Assembly: GCA_015075445.1 (NCBI GenBank)
Contig: JABTUJ010000024.1
Span: 62,001 to 126,000, forward strand
Source: Verrucomicrobiales bacterium
GTDB taxonomy: Bacteria; Verrucomicrobiota; Verrucomicrobiia; Limisphaerales; J093
Reading direction: 5' to 3'
DNA length: 64,000 bases
Position 1 is the stretch's first letter. Each line of letters begins with the position of its first letter. The position numbers were made by a program, and so were the translations under genes. The notes beneath the pieces are model-generated. The model did not search any database and had not been told where the DNA came from. It worked only from the letters and a program-made list of their open reading frames with translations. Of this stretch, positions 55,888 through 64,000 are shown one piece after another.

Positions 55888-56738
55888 CGTGGCTGCAACT
55901 GAACTGGCGAACGTTGGTGGAGATCGCCCTCCTCTCGGTGGGCATCTACTACGCCATCAACTTCGTCCGCGGCACCCGCGCCGCCCCCGTCGTGACTGGC
56001 TTCCTCATCGTGCTCCTCGCCCTCACGTTGATCACGGTGGCGCTCGAACTGCAGGTGCTCCGCACCCTGCTGCTGGCGCTCTTCCCCTCGCTCGCCGTGA
56101 TCGTGTTCGTGCTCTTCCAGCCCGAACTGCGACGGATGCTCGCGCAATTGGGCAACCTGCCCCTGTTCGCCAACGTCGCCGAGCAGCGCGAGAACATCGA
56201 GATCATCATCAAGACCGTCGAGCGCCTCTCGGACGTCCGCATCGGAATGTTGGTGGCCATCGAACAGACCGTGTCCGTCCAGGAGGTGGTCGAGTCCGGC
56301 ATCGTGGTGGACTGCGAGGCGACGCCCGAGATGCTCGAGACGATCTTCTTCCCGAACAACGCCATCCACGACGGCGGGGTCATTCTGCGCGGCGACCGCA
56401 TCACGCACGCCGCCTGCATCTTTCCCCTGACCCAGCGGCAGGACTTGAGCAAGACCCTCGGGACGCGACACCGCGCCGCCATTGGGTTGAGCGAGGAAAC
56501 CGACGCCGTGGTGGTGGTGGTCTCCGAGGAAAGCGGCGCCGTCTCGTACGCCTACCGCGGCACGCTGGTGCGCGCCGTGACCCTCGAGAACCTGCGCGCC
56601 TTCCTGACCTCTGTGCTCGTCAAGGAACAGGGCACCCGTACGTGGTCCGATCTCGTGCGCGCGACCTTCCAGCGGCGCTCCCCTCCACCCGCCCGCGAAC
56701 CCCCGCGGGCCAACCCCGGTTCCGATGGCGTGGCCTAG
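55881..56738 (+). CDS. cdaA: Diadenylate cyclase
   Basis: This 285-residue protein has three N-terminal membrane helices, then a DAC domain with IFFPNNAIHDGGVILRGD (DGA-type motif read here as DGG) and LGTRHRAAIGLSEETDA (RHR motif). It makes c-di-AMP from two ATP. The order folP-cdaA-cdaR-glmM keeps the widely conserved cdaA-cdaR-glmM arrangement that links c-di-AMP to cell-wall and osmotic control. The ATG overlaps folP. Confidence 0.93.
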   Translation: MLTWLQLNWRTLVEIALLSVGIYYAINFVRGTRAAPVVTGFLIVLLALTLITVALELQVLRTLLLALFPSLAVIVFVLFQPELRRMLAQLGNLPLFANVAEQRENIEIIIKTVERLSDVRIGMLVAIEQTVSVQEVVESGIVVDCEATPEMLETIFFPNNAIHDGGVILRGDRITHAACIFPLTQRQDLSKTLGTRHRAAIGLSEETDAVVVVVSEESGAVSYAYRGTLVRAVTLENLRAFLTSVLVKEQGTRTWSDLVRATFQRRSPPPAREPPRANPGSDGVA

Positions 56739-57147
56739 GCTCATGACGGTGCGACTCGGCTGGAAGATCCTGTCCGTCCTCCTGGCAACCCTGGTCTGGA
56801 TCCTGATCCGGGTGAACAGCGCCGACGGCCTGAGTTTTGGACAACTGCGCACCTTCGACGCGGTGCCCATCCACGTCATGACCCCCGCCAACGACGCGGG
56901 CACCTTCGCCGTCGAGCCCCCCAGCGTGCGCCTCTCCGTGTCCGCCCTGCCCGCCCCGCTCAAACGCCTTCGCCTGACCGATCTCCTCGTCTTTGTGAAT
57001 CTCAGCAGCATTCCCGAAGGCGAAGCCTATCGCGACGTTGAAGTCCACATGCCTCCCGGCGTGACCCTCACCGCCCTCCTCCCCAACCAGGTCCGCGTCA
57101 TCCGCCTCGCTTCGCCCCCCGTCGCAACCCCGCCCCCCGAACCATGA
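56725..57147 (+). CDS. cdaR: Short YbbR-domain protein (CdaR-like)
   Basis: This 140-residue protein has an N-terminal membrane helix (GWKILSVLLATLVWILIRV) and one YbbR-type domain (VPIHVMTPANDAGTFAVEPP and VEVHMPPGVTLTALLPNQVR). CdaR proteins bind the cyclase and tune it. This copy is much shorter than the usual multi-YbbR forms. It overlaps cdaA by 14 bp and glmM by ATGA, supporting its assignment. Confidence 0.8.
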   Translation: MAWPRLMTVRLGWKILSVLLATLVWILIRVNSADGLSFGQLRTFDAVPIHVMTPANDAGTFAVEPPSVRLSVSALPAPLKRLRLTDLLVFVNLSSIPEGEAYRDVEVHMPPGVTLTALLPNQVRVIRLASPPVATPPPEP

Positions 57148-58537
57148 ACCCCTCCCGCATCCGCCTCTTCGGCACCGACGGCGTCCGCGGCACCGCCAAC
57201 ATTGAGCCGGTCACCGCCGAAACCGCCCTGAAACTCGGCCGCGCCGCCGCGCACGTCTTCAAAACCCTCGAGAGCCACGCCCGCGGTCTCGGCCGCCACA
57301 AGATCGTCATCGGCAAAGACACCCGGCTGTCCGGGTACATGATCGAGAATGCCCTCTCCTCCGGCATCCTCTCCATGGGCGTGGATGTGATCTTCATCGG
57401 CCCCCTGCCCACCCCAGGCGTCGCTTACGTCACCCGCAGCCTCCGCGCCGACGCCGGCATCGTCATCACCGCCTCCCACAATCCCTACGACGACAACGGC
57501 ATCAAGTTCTTCCGCGCCGACGGCTACAAGCTCGACGACCACGTCGAGGCCCACATCGAGGAACTCGTCGCCAGCGGCGCCATCGAACACGTCCGGCCCC
57601 TCGCCGGCGAAATCGGCAAAGCCTTCCGGGTCGATGACGCCATCGGCCGCTACATCGAGTACGCGAAGGCCTCCTTCCCCAAAGGCATGAACCTCGAGGG
57701 CGTCCGCGTCGTGGTCGACGCCGCCAACGGCGCCGGCTACAAGACCACCCCCTGCGTCCTGCGCGAGCTCGGCGCCGAAGTCGTCGTCTACGGCAACCAA
57801 CCCGACGGCACCAACATCAACCGGGACTGCGGCGCCATGCACCCGGAGCTCCTCTGCCGCAAGGTCGTCGAACACCGCGCCCAGCTCGGCATCGCCCACG
57901 ACGGCGACGCCGACCGCGTCCAGCTCTGCGATGAACAGGGCCAGCCCGTGGACGGCGATGACATCCTCGCCTTGATGGCCCTCGAACGCCTTGCCCAGGG
58001 TACCTTGCCCGAAAAGACGGTCGTCACCACCGTCATGAGCAACGCCGGCCTCGACGCCGCCATCCGCGAGGCCGGCGGGCGCGTCGTCCGCACCGCCGTC
58101 GGCGACAAGTACGTCATCGACGAAATGCTCAAGCACGGCTTCGCCCTCGGCGGCGAACAGAGCGGCCACATCATCTTCCGCGAGTTCGCCACCACCGGCG
58201 ACGGACTGGTCGCCGCCCTCCAGGTGCTCAGCGCCATGAAGGCGCAAAACGCACTCCTCTCCCAGCTCCGACTCTGCTGGACGCGATTCCCCCAGAAGCT
58301 GATCAACATCCGCGTCCGCGACAAAATCCCCTGGGACCAGGTGCCCGGCTTTCCGACCTGCTCCAGACCGCCGAAGCCGAGGTCACGCCTCGCGGTGGAC
58401 GCGTGTTCGTGCGGTATTCCGGCACGGAACCCAAAGCCCGCATTCTGGTTGAGGCGCGTGACCCGGAGATCGTTGACAAGTGGTGCACCCAGTTGGCCCA
58501 GGTGGTCCAGGAACACCTCGGCGTCCGGGCGGGTTGA
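57144..58537 (+). pseudogene. glmM: Phosphoglucosamine mutase with a one-base deletion near the C-terminus
   Basis: MNPSRIRLFGTDGVRGTANI, the phosphoserine loop GIVITASHNPYDDNGIKFFR, the metal loop IAHDGDADRVQLCD and GGEQSGHIIF define GlmM, which turns glucosamine-6-phosphate into glucosamine-1-phosphate. At about 58344, in gtgcccggct, a missing C shifts the frame; adding one base restores DLLQTAEAEVTPRGGRVFVR and the phosphate-binding VRYSGTEPKARILVEA to a stop at 58537. As the gene is normally essential and the break is in a C run, a sequencing error is the likely cause. Confidence 0.88.
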
Positions 58538-58570
58538 GTCCGGACGCCCGCTCGCGCACACTCCCTCCCG

Positions 58571-59920
58571 ATGCAGACCGTTGCGGCAGCCCCACCCCCG
58601 CTCGCCGAGCAATGGCGCCCCGCCTTTGCCGCTCTCGCGGGTTTGTTCCTCGGCCTGGCGCTGCTCAAGTTCGGTAATCCCGCTGTCCTCGACCGCCTCG
58701 TGACCGCGCCGACCAACGGCTGGGAGTACTTGCTACAACCCTGGCCGCTCGCCTGGGCTTACACGTTGCTGATCCTCCTGGCCTTCATCGGACTCGCCGT
58801 GGCGGACTGGCGACTCCCGACACCGCGCTGGTTCGTCGCGTTGCCCGCCCTTTGGCTGGGCTGGCAGCTCCTGGCGGGCGCCGCCACTGACGACACGCGC
58901 TTGACCGCCCTCACGCTGCGCTATCTCGTGGCCACCACCGCCGGGTTCTACCTCGGGCTGTTCGCGCTCGCTCCCAGCCCCCGCTTGACCATCTTCTGGG
59001 GCGCCTTGCTCGGTTGCTTCGTCGCCGTGCTCGTGTCCGGTTTTCAGCAGCGATTCGGCGGACTCGAGGCGGTCCGGCAGCACATCTACTCGCAGCCAGG
59101 CTGGGAAAACCTGCCCGCCGATTACCTCAAACGCCTGGGCACCAACCGCATCTTCGCCACGCTCCTCTACCCAAACGCGCTGGCGGGCGCCATCCTGCTG
59201 TTGCTGCCACCGCTGGCGGTCTTCACGTGGCAACGCGCCGAGCGGAGGATGACCACCGCGGCCCGGGTCTTCCTCACCGCGCTTTTCGCGGCCGCAGCGC
59301 TGGCCTGCCTCTACTGGTCCAAGTCGAAAGCCGGTTGGCTGATCGCCGTGGTCATGGGCGGCCTGTGGTTGAGCCGCCTGCCCCTCGCCCGGAAGCTCAA
59401 ACTGGCGCTCGCCGGCCTGGCGCTGGTGGCTGGACTGACCGGTTTCGCCCTGCGCTTCTCCGGCTACTTCGAGCAAGGCGCTACCAGCCTGGGCGCCCGA
59501 ATGGACTACTGGCGGGCCGCCTGGATCACGGCTTGCGCCCGCCCACTGCTCGGCTCGGGACCCGGAACATTCGCCGCCAGCTACCGGGCCATCAAACCAC
59601 CCGAGGCGGAGATGGCCCTGCTCGCCCACAACGATTACCTCCAGCAAGCGTCGGATTCCGGCTTCCTGGGCGCCCTGCTTTACCTCGCCTTCGTGGGCGG
59701 ATCGCTTGTGCTGCTGGGCCGTCGGGCCACAAGCGACCCGCAGTCCTTTGCGATCTGGCTCGGCCTGCTCGGCTGGGCACTGCAAAGCGCGGTCGAGTTC
59801 GGCCTGTACGTACCGGCTGTGGGCTGGGCCGCCTTCTGGTTGCTTGGCTTGCTCTGGGGCCAGAGCGCTCGCCTCGGTCCGCCCGGGATTCCGGTAGACG
59901 CGAAACCGAAGCCGGCCTAG
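58571..59920 (+). CDS. O-antigen ligase/polymerase-like membrane protein
   Basis: The protein has 449 residues with about ten membrane segments. A large periplasmic loop contains GTNRIFATLLYPNALAGAIL, and the family motif near the C-terminus reads PLLGSGPGTFAASYRAIKPP followed by LLAHNDYLQQASDSGFLGAL. This is the Wzy_C/O-antigen ligase superfamily, which joins or polymerises sugars on the periplasmic face. Specific role is not readable. It follows glmM by 33 bp. Confidence 0.85.
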   Translation: MQTVAAAPPPLAEQWRPAFAALAGLFLGLALLKFGNPAVLDRLVTAPTNGWEYLLQPWPLAWAYTLLILLAFIGLAVADWRLPTPRWFVALPALWLGWQLLAGAATDDTRLTALTLRYLVATTAGFYLGLFALAPSPRLTIFWGALLGCFVAVLVSGFQQRFGGLEAVRQHIYSQPGWENLPADYLKRLGTNRIFATLLYPNALAGAILLLLPPLAVFTWQRAERRMTTAARVFLTALFAAAALACLYWSKSKAGWLIAVVMGGLWLSRLPLARKLKLALAGLALVAGLTGFALRFSGYFEQGATSLGARMDYWRAAWITACARPLLGSGPGTFAASYRAIKPPEAEMALLAHNDYLQQASDSGFLGALLYLAFVGGSLVLLGRRATSDPQSFAIWLGLLGWALQSAVEFGLYVPAVGWAAFWLLGLLWGQSARLGPPGIPVDAKPKPA

Positions 59921-59956
59921 CCTCCCCCCACCGTGCGGCGCAAGCCTCGGCTCCTT

Positions 59957-60397
59957 ATGCGTGTCCTGGTCCTGAACGGTCCCAACCTGAACCTCCTCGG
60001 TCATCGCGAGCCGCATCTCTACGGCTCGACCACGTTGGCGGAAATCGAGGCTCGCCTCGGTGAACTGGCCGCCGAGCTTGGCGTCACAATCGAGTGTCGG
60101 CAGTCAAACCACGAGGGCGTGTTGGTGGATTGGATTCACGGCGCCAAGGGCGCCTTCGACGCCATCCTGTTCAACGCCGGCGCCTACACCCATACCAGCA
60201 TTGCGCTGCGGGATGCCCTCGCCGCCGTCGGCCTTCCCACCATCGAAGTGCACCTCTCTAACGTTCACGCCCGAGAGGAATTCCGGCGACACTCCATGCT
60301 GGCCCCGGTCTGCCGGGGGGTCATCAGCGGATTCGGACCCCTCTCCTACCTCCTCGCTCTGCGTGCCCTTATCGATAACAAGCGCTCAGAATCGTAG
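59957..60397 (+). CDS. aroQ: Type II 3-dehydroquinate dehydratase
   Basis: The protein has 146 residues from MRVLVLNGPNLNLLGHREPH. Motifs: the N-terminal loop with the catalytic Tyr region (LYGSTTLAEIE), ECRQSNHEGVLVDWIH, LFNAGAYTHTSIALRDAL, EVHLSNVHAREEFRRHS and GVISGFGPLSY. It forms 3-dehydroshikimate in aromatic amino-acid synthesis. A GTG upstream at 59933 gives a longer but less likely start. It lies upstream of accBC as in many bacteria. Confidence 0.95.
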   Translation: MRVLVLNGPNLNLLGHREPHLYGSTTLAEIEARLGELAAELGVTIECRQSNHEGVLVDWIHGAKGAFDAILFNAGAYTHTSIALRDALAAVGLPTIEVHLSNVHAREEFRRHSMLAPVCRGVISGFGPLSYLLALRALIDNKRSES

Positions 60398-60618
60398 TTT
60401 TTTGCCAGGAATCGCTCAATCAGACGCGCAAAGGCATCAGGTCGGTTCGCCGCAGCCCCACGAATCACTGCTTGACGCTCGACCTCGCCGTCGTTAGCCT
60501 CCGCCCCCGGTTTCAGACGGTGACAAGAGCAGCGTCGCAACTCGGCTTCTGCTCGCTCGCCTCACATGAGCTCCTTTCACAACCTGACGGTGCAGACAAC
60601 CCCCAAAGCGGAGGTGTT
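60398..60618. other. Non-coding spacer before accB
   Basis: About 220 bp separate aroQ from accB. I see no clear gene in it; it probably carries the accBC promoter. A GGAGG at 60610-60614, 4 nt before the GTG at 60619, is a good ribosome site. Confidence 0.5.
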
Positions 60619-61089
60619 GTGGACCTGAAAGACATCAAGGCCATCATCGACCTGATGCGCAAGAACTCGCTCAGCGAGTTCGAGTTAGAAAAAGAAGGGT
60701 TCAAGATCCGCCTCCGCCGCGGGAGTGGTAACCCAGGCGGGGTTGCCCCCGGACCCTACTACGAGGAGCCGGCCGGTGCCTCGCCGGCAGGCGCGCCCGT
60801 GTTGTCCCTCGCCGCCGCCGCTCCCCCTCCCAAGCCAACCGCCACCCCCGAGGCCGAAATCAAGTCGCCGATGATCGGTACCATGTACCGCGCCCCTTCC
60901 CCTGACTCCGCCCCTTACGTCGATGTGGGCTCCGAGGTCGGTCCCGAGACCGTCGTCTGCATCATCGAAGCCATGAAGGTCATGAACGAGATCAAGGCCG
61001 AGGCCCGGGGCATCATCACCCAGGCACTCGTCGAGAACGCCAAGCCCGTCGAGTTCGGCCAACCCCTCTTCAAGATCCGCCCCATCTAA
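60619..61089 (+). CDS. accB: Acetyl-CoA carboxylase biotin carboxyl carrier protein
   Basis: The protein has 156 residues from GTG (VDLKDIKAIIDLMRKNSLSE), chosen because GGAGG precedes it. A Pro/Ala-rich linker leads to the biotinyl domain (EIKSPMIGTMYRAPSPDSAP), with the biotin Lys in CIIEAMKVMNEIKAEA. It carries the carboxyl group between biotin carboxylase and carboxyltransferase in fatty-acid synthesis. Confidence 0.94.
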   Translation: MDLKDIKAIIDLMRKNSLSEFELEKEGFKIRLRRGSGNPGGVAPGPYYEEPAGASPAGAPVLSLAAAAPPPKPTATPEAEIKSPMIGTMYRAPSPDSAPYVDVGSEVGPETVVCIIEAMKVMNEIKAEARGIITQALVENAKPVEFGQPLFKIRPI

Positions 61090-61160
61090 GCCGACCCCGC
61101 CCCTCCCACCCCCTTGCCCTCCCCGCACCCGTTCGGCACCGCCGACCTCGATTCGCGCCG

Positions 61161-62522
61161 ATGTTCGAAAAAATCCTGATCGCCAACCGGGGCGAAATCG
61201 CCGTCCGCATCATCCGAACCTGCAAGGAACTCGGCATCCGGACCGTGGCGGTCTACTCCGAGGTCGACGTCAACTCGATGCATGTCCAGATGGCGGACGA
61301 AGCCATCTGCATCGGCCGCGCCCCCAGCACCGACAGCTACCTGCGCATTGACCGCCTCATCAGCGCCGCCGAGATCGCGGACGTCGATGCCATCCACCCC
61401 GGGTACGGCTTCCTTTCCGAGAACGCCCACTTCGCCGATGTCTGCGAGAGCTGCAACATCAAGTTCATCGGCCCCAGCGCCCGCGCCATGAACGCCCTCG
61501 TGGACAAGGCCGCCAGCCGGGTCCTCGCCAAGAAGGTCGGCGTGCCCACCCCACCCGGTTCTGAAGGCGTCGTCGAGACCGAGGCCGACGCCCTCGCCAC
61601 CGCCAAGAAGATCGGTTACCCCGTCCTGATCAAGGCCGTCGCCGGCGGAGGTGGCCGCGGCATGCGCATCGCCCACAACGACATCTCCCTCATCAAGGGC
61701 TACCACACCGCCCGGGGCGAGGCGGAAAAGGCCTTCGGCAACTCGGGCGTCTACATCGAGAAATACTTCGAGAACCCCCACCACATCGAGGTGCAGATCC
61801 TCGGTGACCCCCGCGGCAACATCATTCACCTGGGCGAACGCGACTGCTCCATCCAGCGCCGCCACCAGAAGCTCATCGAGGAAACGCCCTCCCCGCTCCT
61901 CGAGACCCGCTTCAAAGGCCTGCGCAAGGCCATGGGCAAGGCCGCCATCCGCATCGCCGAGGCCGCCCAGTACACCAACGCCGGCACCGTCGAGTTCCTC
62001 GTCGACGACCAGGGCAAGTTCTACTTCCTCGAAGTCAACAAGCGCATCCAGGTCGAACACCCCGTCACCGAAGAAGTCACCGGCGTCGATCTCGTCCGCC
62101 TCCAGATCCTCGTCGCCATGGGCGAGCCGATGAAGCTCTCCCAAAGCGACATCCACTTCCGCGGCCACGCCATCGAATGCCGCATCAACGCCGAGGATCC
62201 CTACGACGGCTTCCGCCCTTCCCCCGGGCGCATCGAGATGTACTACGCCCCGGGCGGACGCGGGGTGCGCGTCGACAGCCACGTCTACGCCGGCTACACC
62301 ATCCCGCCCCACTACGACTCGATGATCGGCAAGCTCATCGCGTACGGGAAAGACCGGCGCGAGGCGCTCGACCGCATGAACCGCGCCCTCGGCGAGTTCA
62401 TGATCACCGGCATCAAGACCACGGCCCCGTTCGAGCAAACCATCCTCCAGGACCCCGACTTCCGCCGCGGCGTCTATTCCACCGGCTTCATCGAGCAGCT
62501 CATGCGCCGCGGCGCGCAGTGA
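61161..62522 (+). CDS. accC: Acetyl-CoA carboxylase biotin carboxylase subunit
   Basis: This 453-residue protein begins MFEKILIANRGEIAVRIIRT. It has the ATP-grasp features AVAGGGGRGMRIAH and EVQILGDPRGNIIHLGERDC, FYFLEVNKRIQVEHPVTEEV and the C-terminal ECRINAEDP. It carboxylates the biotin on AccB using ATP and bicarbonate. The usual FLEMNTR is FLEVNKR here, a mild variation. Located 71 bp after accB. Confidence 0.96.
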   Translation: MFEKILIANRGEIAVRIIRTCKELGIRTVAVYSEVDVNSMHVQMADEAICIGRAPSTDSYLRIDRLISAAEIADVDAIHPGYGFLSENAHFADVCESCNIKFIGPSARAMNALVDKAASRVLAKKVGVPTPPGSEGVVETEADALATAKKIGYPVLIKAVAGGGGRGMRIAHNDISLIKGYHTARGEAEKAFGNSGVYIEKYFENPHHIEVQILGDPRGNIIHLGERDCSIQRRHQKLIEETPSPLLETRFKGLRKAMGKAAIRIAEAAQYTNAGTVEFLVDDQGKFYFLEVNKRIQVEHPVTEEVTGVDLVRLQILVAMGEPMKLSQSDIHFRGHAIECRINAEDPYDGFRPSPGRIEMYYAPGGRGVRVDSHVYAGYTIPPHYDSMIGKLIAYGKDRREALDRMNRALGEFMITGIKTTAPFEQTILQDPDFRRGVYSTGFIEQLMRRGAQ

Positions 62523-62526
62523 TCGC

Positions 62527-63297
62527 CTACCCCGGTGACACCCCCGCTCCAAGGAACACGTGTCGGGCCCCCCAGATCAGCCTGAGGGACACCAGGAACA
62601 GCGCGAAGTACACCACCCGGAAGAAGAGCTTCTCGTTGATCCGCCGGGTCAGCCAGTAGCCGGCGAAGACCGCCCCCACCGCGAACGGCGCCAACCACAC
62701 GGCCAATCCCAGGTTCCCGACCGAGAGCTGCCCCAGTTGCCAGTAGGGCAGTAGCTTCAACGCGTTCACGATCGCGAACAAGATCGTCGAAGTCCCGGCG
62801 AAGGTCATCTTGTCCAGCCGCTGGGGCAGCACATACATCTGGTACGGTGGCCCTCCCGAGTGCGAGACAAAGCTCGTGAAGCCGGTGATCGTTCCCCAGA
62901 ACACTCCGCGCGGCACATCCGCCGGTCGCACGGCCATCCGCTTCCGTCGCCACCAGGCGTTGAGGCAGAACGCCACGCCGATCAACCCCACCAGCAGCGC
63001 CACGTGGGCCTCACTCACCCGTCGGGCCGTCAGCCATCCCACGAAAATGCCCGCGGCCGCCGCCGGCACGAGAATCCGGAGGTTCCGCCGATCATAGTGT
63101 CGTCGATACGCCCACAAGCCGAACACATCGGACAACACGTAGATCGGCAGCAACACCGCCGCCGCTCGCACTGGCGACATCGTCAGGGCGAGCACGGGGA
63201 CCCCGAGCATGCCCACCACCGGCAGGCCCCCTTTCGAGAGCCCGACGAATCCGGCGGCCACCGCCGCGATCGCCCACGTCTGGAAATCGAACATCAT
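62527..63297 (-). CDS. TSUP-family (TauE/SafE) membrane transporter
   Basis: This 256-residue protein has about eight hydrophobic segments. The two repeated halves are recognisable: AAVAAGFVGLSKGGLPVVGM and GTITGFTSFVSHSGGPPYQM, with YVLPQRLDKMTFAGTSTILF after the second. TSUP proteins export or import sulphite, sulphoacetate or other organosulphur anions; the substrate here is unknown. It is convergent with accC, 4 bp apart. Confidence 0.88.
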   Translation of the reverse strand: MMFDFQTWAIAAVAAGFVGLSKGGLPVVGMLGVPVLALTMSPVRAAAVLLPIYVLSDVFGLWAYRRHYDRRNLRILVPAAAAGIFVGWLTARRVSEAHVALLVGLIGVAFCLNAWWRRKRMAVRPADVPRGVFWGTITGFTSFVSHSGGPPYQMYVLPQRLDKMTFAGTSTILFAIVNALKLLPYWQLGQLSVGNLGLAVWLAPFAVGAVFAGYWLTRRINEKLFFRVVYFALFLVSLRLIWGARHVFLGAGVSPG

Positions 63298-63606
63298 CCC
63301 CGATGACGGAGCTGCGAGCGCGAGGCCCGTGTCGCCTCGGGCGTTCGCGTGCTCGCGCCCTGGCGAAGTATGCGTAGCGGCCGAAGGAAATCGAAGGTGC
63401 TCGCGCCGAAGAAGAACCCCTCGAGCGCTTGGTCGGAATCAAGGCCATCCAGGACGCCTGCCGGCACGCCCGGAACGTGGATGCAGATCCGGCCTGCCGC
63501 CGTCAACGCTGATCCGGCCCGCGGGACTATCCCGACCGGGTACCTCATCCTAGCTGGACCATTCGCGGTGGTGCCGCATATGCCGTGATCGCGTCTGCCG
63601 ATGTGA
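63298..63606. other. Gap with a tail-fibre fragment (copy C at 63463-63551)
   Basis: On the plus strand 63463-63551 reads GTPGTWMQIRPAAVNADPAR and then GTIPTGYLIL, the same block as in copies A and B, with no surrounding tail gene. The rest of the gap holds no gene I can support. Confidence 0.55.
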
Positions 63607-63843
63607 TCACAGGCAGTCCCCTTCATCCGCCGGCACGTCGGGAACCTGGTCGAGGAAATCCCTGAGGCCGGTACCAGTAGCTTGCGCCGCCCGCCGTTCG
63701 AGGTACGGATCAACGACTAATCGCGAGAGCGTCTGCGCCAGTGAAACGGCGATCAACGCGTCCAGACTCAGGTGTCTGGCCGCGGCTACTTCGCGAGCCT
63801 GTTCCTGCAACTTCTCAGGCAGATCCACCATCAACGCACTCAT
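63607..63843 (-). CDS. Antitoxin-like protein paired with PIN toxin
   Basis: This 78-residue protein begins MSALMVDLPEKLQEQAREVA and LSLDALIAVSLAQTLSRL. This short strand and helices look like ribbon-helix-helix antitoxins of toxin-antitoxin pairs. The ATG overlaps the TGA of the PIN gene (ATGA), so it is the second gene of the pair. Confidence 0.7.
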   Translation of the reverse strand: MSALMVDLPEKLQEQAREVAAARHLSLDALIAVSLAQTLSRLVVDPYLERRAAQATGTGLRDFLDQVPDVPADEGDCL

Positions 63844-64000
63844 GTCAGCTCTCCAATGATCCTCAAGAACTCACCCGGCGTAACCACACCCACTCCAAAC
63901 CGACCGGCATCCCGGAAATCGTCCCGGTTATGCGTCACAAGGTACTCGGAGGCCGATGCCACCGCCAGTTCCATGATGAACTCATCTCCCGGGTCAGAAA
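63840..64000 (-). CDS. PIN-domain toxin (5' part outside window)
   Basis: The minus strand is open from the window edge to a TGA at 63840-63842. The residues SDPGDEFIMELAVASASEYLVTHNRDDFR then FGVGVVTPGEFL are the C-terminal half of a PIN_3-type ribonuclease, with the acidic D-x-x-D-E and T-x-x-D positions in place. PIN toxins cleave RNA. Here the toxin gene precedes the antitoxin-like gene, the reverse of the most usual order. The N-terminal part cannot be seen. Confidence 0.75.
   Translation of the reverse strand, partial: SDPGDEFIMELAVASASEYLVTHNRDDFRDAGRFGVGVVTPGEFLRIIGELT

Noticed and set aside
60346..60540. 64-residue minus-strand frame between aroQ and accB
   Set aside because: No motif, overlaps the aroQ end, and shows no coding pattern distinct from background.

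Overview
The window looks like a high-GC bacterial chromosome, most likely a member of Verrucomicrobiota (Limisphaerales/Pedosphaera-like). This is inferred from the style of the core half: several Gfo/Idh/MocA oxidoreductases with Tat signals, a sialate O-acetylesterase, a TPR plus FG-GAP lipoprotein, a GH50-like agarase, an Ala/Pro-rich tail-anchored protein and GC-rich dispersed palindromes. No rRNA or other marker is present to prove the taxon.

Region 1 (1-18.66 kb) is the right arm of an integrated mobile element, probably a prophage or phage-like integrative element. A minus-strand replication block (helix-turn-helix protein, two nuclease-like proteins, RecA-like ATPase, primase-like protein, family A DNA polymerase, RecB-like exonuclease, HNH nuclease, SSB-like protein) is followed by a minus-strand unit of a WYL regulator and two unrecognised genes that ends in a strong intrinsic terminator. 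Plus-strand genes then encode a HIRAN protein, a ribbon-helix-helix protein, a C5 cytosine methyltransferase, a restriction endonuclease with a CCGG-family signature, a Vsr endonuclease and an unassigned fourth protein. The element ends with a tyrosine recombinase whose 5' end is frameshifted, next to a 3' tRNA fragment that I read as the attachment site.

Region 2 (18.66-31.2 kb) is a decaying accessory zone. It holds a PEGA-like lipoprotein, a PLD-like protein paired with a secreted SPxKYxN-repeat protein, a broken phage tail-fibre gene split by an IS1634-family element, a second IS fragment, and Fic, AbiE-type toxin, HsdR and radical-SAM genes that each appear to have lost internal pieces. 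The AbiEi antitoxin is intact and has two matching operators, one over its start codon.

Region 3 (31.2-63.3 kb) is ordinary chromosome. It encodes a carboxypeptidase, oxidoreductases, a TPR/VCBS lipoprotein, an acetylesterase, thioredoxin, an M1 aminopeptidase, nuoJKLMN (the distal membrane part of complex I), a GH50-like agarase and a uronate isomerase-like protein. These are followed by folP-cdaA-cdaR-glmM (folate, c-di-AMP and cell-wall precursor synthesis), an O-antigen ligase-like protein, aroQ-accB-accC and a TSUP transporter. Single-base frameshifts in glmM and in the uronate isomerase-like gene suggest residual sequencing errors. The right edge carries a tail-fibre fragment and a PIN-domain toxin/antitoxin pair cut by the window end.

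The best candidate for an undescribed system is the WYL regulator plus two unknown genes plus terminator cassette (about 8.36-12.05 kb). The second is the restriction-modification-Vsr cluster with its extra fourth gene.
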